A stretch of DNA of 64,000 nucleotides, from positions 3,656,611 through 3,720,610 of the forward strand of contig OZ246004.1 of assembly GCA_965230495.1 (NCBI GenBank). Direction: 5' to 3'. Under the pieces are notes generated by a model. It saw nothing but the letters and a program-made list of their open reading frames with translations, was not told the origin of the DNA and did no database searches. Below, piece after piece: positions 58,529-64,000 of this stretch (position 1 is its first letter; each line of letters begins with the position of its first letter). A program made the position numbers and the translations under genes. This stretch comes from JACJYM01 sp965230495. Lineage in GTDB: Bacteria; Bacteroidota; Bacteroidia; Chitinophagales; Saprospiraceae.

Positions 58529-61500
58529 ATGAAAGCTGGACTTGTACCTACAAGAAATACTGTATATTCATTCAGTATTTTTGCTCTGTTTTTCTCATTT
58601 ATTTTAGTATCACTTACAGGATTTTCTGTAAACACTGAAAGTGAAGATAATCTTCCAACGTATGAAGCATATATGCTTGCGATGGAATCAGCTACGTGCG
58701 AAGAAGAAAAAGCACTGAAGCGTAAATGGGAAGAGAATAACACACAAATATCAACTGCACCATTTAAAGAAGCAGATGAAGAGGGATCATTTTTGATAGG
58801 ATCTCTAAAGTCTGCCTATGAGAATGCAGATTGTAAAGATGAAGAAGTACTCAAGGAAGTATTGACCTCTTACGATATGCGTATGACCTCAATGGGTACT
58901 GTAGCTATGGTAGCAGAGACAGAGGAATGTCAAACAGTGGCATCGTGTGATGCAGATGCAGAGCAGTTAGCTAATGGCGGTAATCTGGTCATATGTGATG
59001 GAAATGATAATCTTACAGATTTAGAGTTGGGAGAACTGGGAAGTAGCAGTAATCTTGTAGCGATGAACTGGGGAGGGTGGACGATTCCTCCGGGAGCAAC
59101 GATTACGAATGCATATATTCAGTTTACAGCTTTACAGAATAGTACAGGTCCTGCGTCTTTTAAAGTATATGGGGAAGCACATGACAATGCTCCATTATTT
59201 TCAGTAGGTGATCCGATAGTAGGAAGGACAGCAGTATCGAGTACGGTGAACTGGTCACCGGCTACGTGGACGGCAGGAGATGCGGGATTGGCACAGCAGA
59301 CACCGGATATATCATCTATAATACAGGAGATAGTAGATAGACCTGGATATCAGATGGGTAACAATATAGTATTAGGGATTAGTGGAGATGGTAAGCGAAT
59401 GGCCTATAGTTATGATATAGATCCGGCGAATGCACCTCAGTTGTGTATTACATATGATGTGCCTGATCCACCTACCAGTACATGTGATGATTGTCCAGAC
59501 ATTAGTGTAGTTTCATTAGATGGGACCCCTAATTTTCCGGCAGTGGATTTATTAAATGTATGTTCCTCACCTGATACCTTGACGTTATTAATATATAACT
59601 CGGGAGAATGTCTAATAGAAGATGTGGATATAGCGATTACGTTTGATGAAGGATTATCGTATGGAGGCTTTATAAATCCAAATGCGTTAAATCCTGCATC
59701 GGGGACGGTATCAGAGTTTGATTTATCGGATTTGACGATGCCGGTATTTAGGATCACAGAGATTGATTCAAGTGAGGCGTATATAGTAGATATAGCAGTA
59801 CAGGCAGATTGTGATGTAGATATAGAAACAGAGGAAGATATCAATTTAGATGCAACGGTTAGTTTCACTTATAACAATACAAATGGATCTACTCCATCAT
59901 GTAGTGAGACAGTAACAGAAGTAGGAGCGTATAATTCAGGAATTAGAGTTCCGGTTATTAATGTACGTACAGTAAGTCCATCGACACTTAATATTACGGC
60001 TTCTAACACGCCTCAATGTCAAAGAGTGACCATGTCACAAGATGGTATTCAGGCATTTTTGGACGAATTTGTTTTTCAAATTCAAGGAGTAGATCAATCA
60101 ATCTATGAAATTGCGTCAATAGATGTAAATAATATTGTGGTACCTCCGGGTGATTATAGTTATGACCCGATGACACAGCAAGTATCGCTACTAGTGACTA
60201 GCAATTATTTTGTTGGTCATGGAAATGGAAATATGCTTTGGGAGACTGATGAACAGCTATTTATAGATATATGTTACCAAGTGACTGGCTGTACAGATCA
60301 GGCTAATTTCCTCAATTACGAAGCTTTCTATGGTTGTAATAACAAGATATGCGGAGATATTTCACAGAAAGAAGGAGCAGTAGATTTTAAACCTAACTAC
60401 GGAGCCAATGTACAGGTGAATAATAACTTAGTACAGTACGGAGGAATTTGTGGAGATAATCTAATTTTTGAATTTGAGATCAATTCTGCCAATACCGATC
60501 CATTAGATGGATTGTGGGAAGACATGCTTGTTAAGTTTAATGGTTGCTTAGGAGGAAATGTTAGTCTTGCAGCTCTTACCATGGATGGGATTACTTTACC
60601 GGATGGAGTAGTCAGTATGAGTGGAGCCAGCGTGGTAGTAGATTTTACACAATTGACATCAGATCCGGATGGAGCAGGTGTAGGACTTACTGATTTTGAT
60701 GGCGATGGCATATTTGATGATTTGCCTGGAGGCGAAATGCTTAGCTTTTATATAGAGTTAGAAATAGGATGTGCAGATAATGCCAATTGTTCAGCATTGA
60801 GTTGTGCGATCAATAGTGTAGAAGTTAATGGTAAACGAAACTGCGGACAGGACTTCCAGCAGTTCGCCAGCTTTAATGAGCCTATATCTTATTTCTATGG
60901 AGAAACAGATCAATTCGATAACGAAGTTAATGATCCTTTGGATTGCTGTGGACTTCCAATTACGGAAGATTTCTTTTTCACCATGTCTGATCCTACTTGT
61001 GAGTTATGGCATCCTATGCAAAATGGTTTTGAATATAGCTATCAATTTGGTTATGAGAATATTACACCTTGTGCAGGTGGTGGTGGCAACGTGTTTTTAG
61101 TAGCAACAGTTACTACAAATGGTTTCGAAAGGATACCACATATTCGGTATGAGGAAGGTTCTGCAACTTATGAGGGATCTCCTGTTGCCGGTGTTACTTG
61201 GCAATATATAACGGTTACCAACTTAAGCGGTGGTGTAGATTCAGTGGCAGTTGAGATTCGAATTCCTGCTGGAGATCCCAATAACGTGGATTTTGAGGAT
61301 TATTATTGGAATTTGGAATTAATGAGAGAGTGTTTTCCTAGTGATTACATGTTTACAAGTGTGAAAGTTATTGAAGAGTGTACAGGCTGTGGAGGAACAG
61401 AACCATGTGAGATAATAAGATCTTGTCACAATATGAATTCTTATATCCGATGGTCAGGATGTGGATGCCAATGTTATTTCCGTACCGATGTAGATACCTT

Positions 61501-64000
61501 ATACAGATTGGATTACGGATATGCGGATAAAGAAATGACACAACCTTTAACTATTGATGATGTACCGGAGATTGATAGAACAAGATTTTTACCCGGAGAT
61601 AGAGTATTTGTGCGGAACGAGTATGAGGCATTAGAAGGAGCTGGAGAATTAACGGCTAAAGCGGATCACTTATGGAGATTTTATTTATATAATAGTGCTA
61701 GACAAAGTCGTTTACGAGTAGATCAAATGTCAATAACTATTGAGGGAATTTATTACGAACCTGCAGGTGGAACTAGAACATTGGTTACTTTGCCGGATTG
61801 TATGCAGGTTCCTATTGGAGATAGAGATAATTATAGTTATCCTAGAATGAGAGTGTTTCATGCTGGAATGGATCGAGAAAATCCTAATTGGACTACCCAT
61901 TATGCTGGGGCTGGCCAGAATGACAATTGTAAAAACGATCCAAATGAAAATCCAACATATTCTACGGACTTTGTTAATTACACAACTTACGATCATTCCA
62001 TAAATGATTGGCATGAGACGAATACTACTGAGATATTCTTTTATTTTGAAACTGGAGGACCTAACTGTGGAGACGGAGACTCCTATGACAATGGTTGTTT
62101 TGAAGAATGGTATGCCTTATATCCCTTTAATGATGGGGACAAATTTTATATTGAATATACTGCTACAATGATGCATAACCCAAGTTATGATTTGGGAATT
62201 ATCAATGGAACAAGCCATGGTTCGGGTGAAACCTTCAGCGGAGCTTTTAATTTGTATGAAGCGAATGAAGATCAATGTACCAATCCTTATCTAGCGGGAT
62301 CATGTAATTATAGTAGAGCTTATCAAAGCCATATCCCAGGTCCGGTGGCGGTATCCAATAATGTAACGGTAACAGATTGTGATACTGAGGTGGATTATAC
62401 ATTTACGTTAACAAATCCTGTCCCTACTGATTTAGCAATGGGAGAGACCCCATGGTATGAAAACGAGTACAGGCCCTTTATGTATACAGAATATCTGGAA
62501 TTACAATTTCCTACCAATATGGTATATCTAAATGATGGTACGATTGTAATGCCTGATGGCAGTGAGGTTCCTTTACCACAGCAATATGTAGATGATGACT
62601 ATGGTAATTTAGTGTGTGTAAATGATGGTACAGGGGGTATATGCTGTGTGGCAGAGGATAATACGCAACTAGCGGCCCTACGTATCAATGACCAAGATTT
62701 TTATGATGGTATCAACACACCTTACCCAGCTGGACCGGATAGTCCTTCAGAAACTTGTAATCCATGTGATAGAATTGCATTGGTTCAGGAAGCAGGAGAC
62801 CCATTTCCGGCATTCCCTGTAGGGGGACCCGAAGATTGTACTTGGGGACTAAAGTACAGCCTATCATCTCTATGTCCTGAGGATGTAGAGTCCAGTGATT
62901 TTGGATTGAAATATCAATTTGCTGAACCGTATATTACATCATTGCCGGGTGAATGTGGAGGAAGCTTTAGGACCACAGCTTTGGCAGGACCAAGCGGTAA
63001 TCACTATAATTATCCGTGGTCTCATATCAATATGTTCCCGATAAACCCATTTGCAGAGTATAATTTTGAGTGGGATGGTATTACGGATGGTTCAGGGAAT
63101 AATCCAACCTATTATTATTGGCAAAAAATAGTTCCTCATCCGGAAGTAAGTCAGGGTGATATAAATCCAATGAGACAGACAGGAACGTTGCAAACTACAC
63201 CTGACAACTTTATAGATAATAGTATGGACTTCCCACCACTGATTCCTGATATTCAAAACTTATTGAAGGCAGATTTGGCGGGACAAAATGAAACAAATGT
63301 ATATACTTTATGTGCTGGAGATGCCTCTGCAGGAGGAGCCACACATGAAAACATAGTGACGAGTGTGTCAGTACCTAATACGATTGATTTTATCGGCGCA
63401 GAAGACAGTGGTGGCAATGCATTGAACTGGACACTGGCAAGTACGACAGCAACCCATAAGATATATGCCATTTTTGTAGATGGCTTAACCTTAGCTCCGG
63501 GAGAGTGTTATGAGTATACGATTATTACGGAGTTATTGTTCTGCCCTATAGGAGTTCCTGAATTAGATACACGGGTATGTGTGACTTCGGTCAGTGGCTG
63601 TTTGGAGCCGGCGAAGGCGGCGATACTTTCAGTAGAAGGAAATGCCTGTGATATAGTAGATGCCTGTTATGAATATATAAGAGAAGAAGCAGATATGCAG
63701 GTGGAATGGGATCCTCAACCTATGGGAGAATACGGTTTATGTGATGATATTCCGATGGGTATACGTATTAAGAATGTAAAACCAGCCTTATTATTGGAGT
63801 TTGATTTAGACTGGTGGTTTCCAGCGGGGATGGATTTTGTTCCTGGTTCCTGGCAGGTATGTTATCCGGGAGGTCCTACAACTACGGGAGCTTGTGTAAC
63901 GATACCTGATCCGACGGCTGATCCTACTGACAATAGTGTATTTGGTACCAATTGGGGATATGATGATGATGCGGTATGGTCGATGGCTTTACCGAACAAT
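58529..64000 (+). CDS. Giant exported cysteine-rich adhesin-like protein (3' end outside window)
   Basis: The frame is open from ATG 58529 to the window edge, 1824 codons without a stop. Residues ~12-37 are a signal/membrane segment (YSFSIFALFFSFILVSLTGF). A helical acidic stretch (~40-130) follows. Residues ~165-310 form a beta-sandwich module with WTIPPGATITNAYIQFTA and TPDISSIIQEIVDRPGYQMG, then NIVLGISGDGKRMAYSYD, found in many marine bacterial secreted proteins and DNRLRE/CBM-like in outline. From ~325 on, repeated Cys-containing immunoglobulin-like or DUF11-like domains (CSSPDTLTLLIYNSGECLIE; CDTEVDYTFTLTNPVPTD) continue. Most likely a surface adhesin or matrix protein; the usual T9SS tail would lie beyond the window. 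Confidence 0.8.
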   Translation, partial: MKAGLVPTRNTVYSFSIFALFFSFILVSLTGFSVNTESEDNLPTYEAYMLAMESATCEEEKALKRKWEENNTQISTAPFKEADEEGSFLIGSLKSAYENADCKDEEVLKEVLTSYDMRMTSMGTVAMVAETEECQTVASCDADAEQLANGGNLVICDGNDNLTDLELGELGSSSNLVAMNWGGWTIPPGATITNAYIQFTALQNSTGPASFKVYGEAHDNAPLFSVGDPIVGRTAVSSTVNWSPATWTAGDAGLAQQTPDISSIIQEIVDRPGYQMGNNIVLGISGDGKRMAYSYDIDPANAPQLCITYDVPDPPTSTCDDCPDISVVSLDGTPNFPAVDLLNVCSSPDTLTLLIYNSGECLIEDVDIAITFDEGLSYGGFINPNALNPASGTVSEFDLSDLTMPVFRITEIDSSEAYIVDIAVQADCDVDIETEEDINLDATVSFTYNNTNGSTPSCSETVTEVGAYNSGIRVPVINVRTVSPSTLNITASNTPQCQRVTMSQDGIQAFLDEFVFQIQGVDQSIYEIASIDVNNIVVPPGDYSYDPMTQQVSLLVTSNYFVGHGNGNMLWETDEQLFIDICYQVTGCTDQANFLNYEAFYGCNNKICGDISQKEGAVDFKPNYGANVQVNNNLVQYGGICGDNLIFEFEINSANTDPLDGLWEDMLVKFNGCLGGNVSLAALTMDGITLPDGVVSMSGASVVVDFTQLTSDPDGAGVGLTDFDGDGIFDDLPGGEMLSFYIELEIGCADNANCSALSCAINSVEVNGKRNCGQDFQQFASFNEPISYFYGETDQFDNEVNDPLDCCGLPITEDFFFTMSDPTCELWHPMQNGFEYSYQFGYENITPCAGGGGNVFLVATVTTNGFERIPHIRYEEGSATYEGSPVAGVTWQYITVTNLSGGVDSVAVEIRIPAGDPNNVDFEDYYWNLELMRECFPSDYMFTSVKVIEECTGCGGTEPCEIIRSCHNMNSYIRWSGCGCQCYFRTDVDTLYRLDYGYADKEMTQPLTIDDVPEIDRTRFLPGDRVFVRNEYEALEGAGELTAKADHLWRFYLYNSARQSRLRVDQMSITIEGIYYEPAGGTRTLVTLPDCMQVPIGDRDNYSYPRMRVFHAGMDRENPNWTTHYAGAGQNDNCKNDPNENPTYSTDFVNYTTYDHSINDWHETNTTEIFFYFETGGPNCGDGDSYDNGCFEEWYALYPFNDGDKFYIEYTATMMHNPSYDLGIINGTSHGSGETFSGAFNLYEANEDQCTNPYLAGSCNYSRAYQSHIPGPVAVSNNVTVTDCDTEVDYTFTLTNPVPTDLAMGETPWYENEYRPFMYTEYLELQFPTNMVYLNDGTIVMPDGSEVPLPQQYVDDDYGNLVCVNDGTGGICCVAEDNTQLAALRINDQDFYDGINTPYPAGPDSPSETCNPCDRIALVQEAGDPFPAFPVGGPEDCTWGLKYSLSSLCPEDVESSDFGLKYQFAEPYITSLPGECGGSFRTTALAGPSGNHYNYPWSHINMFPINPFAEYNFEWDGITDGSGNNPTYYYWQKIVPHPEVSQGDINPMRQTGTLQTTPDNFIDNSMDFPPLIPDIQNLLKADLAGQNETNVYTLCAGDASAGGATHENIVTSVSVPNTIDFIGAEDSGGNALNWTLASTTATHKIYAIFVDGLTLAPGECYEYTIITELLFCPIGVPELDTRVCVTSVSGCLEPAKAAILSVEGNACDIVDACYEYIREEADMQVEWDPQPMGEYGLCDDIPMGIRIKNVKPALLLEFDLDWWFPAGMDFVPGSWQVCYPGGPTTTGACVTIPDPTADPTDNSVFGTNWGYDDDAVWSMALPNN

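Noticed and set aside
60828..61100. 90-codon forward frame and several reverse frames inside the giant exported protein
   Set aside because: Out of frame with an uninterrupted 1824-codon reading frame that has a signal peptide and domain pattern.
1..64000. CRISPR array, insertion sequence, prophage or transposase
   Set aside because: No regularly spaced repeats and no transposase, integrase or phage structural gene were seen; the GIGT-repeat protein alone is not phage evidence in Bacteroidota.

Overview
The window looks like part of a Bacteroidota chromosome, most likely from the Saprospiria/Saprospiraceae side. The evidence is an A/T-rich sequence, -7 boxes of the form TAnnTTTG in front of several genes, secreted proteins ending in type IX secretion (T9SS) sorting domains with the YPNP signature, a GLPGLI-family protein, and fused IcmF. 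No rRNA, intact mobile element or CRISPR array was seen. The species assignment is inference; no marker gene here fixes it.

Layout. 1-5.6 kb: the end of a T9SS-exported dockerin/cohesin-like protein, ligA on the reverse strand, and a second T9SS surface protein. 5.8-12.1 kb: a thioredoxin-like lipoprotein, a Nudix hydrolase, the fused B12-dependent mutase IcmF and an ECF sigma factor. 12.1-36.8 kb: one long forward run of ten tightly packed genes. It holds a GIGT-repeat surface protein, a hypothetical exported protein, a coiled-coil/beta-barrel protein, a Fn3-like exported protein, an OmpH/Skp-like membrane-anchored protein, a small anchored protein, two giant Rhs-type proteins (2353 and 3002 residues) separated by a small exported protein, and a small DUF3592-like membrane protein overlapping the Rhs 3' end. 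This is the most interesting region: it reads as a dedicated outer-membrane export and assembly operon for a two-part Rhs shell with a variable C-terminal tail and a candidate immunity gene.

36.8-42.6 kb: an OmpR-type response regulator and histidine kinase, divergent from a GLPGLI protein and a TonB-receptor-like barrel. The shared 144-base gap holds helically phased ATTAAC repeats and mirror-image -7 boxes. 42.6-46.1 kb (reverse): two thioredoxin-like proteins, a PaaZ-type bifunctional enzyme and a small membrane protein. 46.4-54.1 kb: pdxA, ruvC-trmB, a TIGR02757-family protein, and the core rimP-nusA-infB operon with a hairpin in its leader. 54.2-64 kb: a CAU-anticodon tRNA with terminator, a leucine-rich-repeat T9SS protein whose signal peptide is out of frame at an A8 tract, about 1 kb of gene-poor DNA with a GspF/PilC remnant, and the first 1824 codons of a giant exported cysteine-rich protein that runs off the window.

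Functionally the window mixes housekeeping (ligA, pdxA, ruvC, trmB, rimP-nusA-infB, tRNA) with a large investment in cell-surface and secreted proteins. All family names rest on reading the translated sequence; no database search was run.
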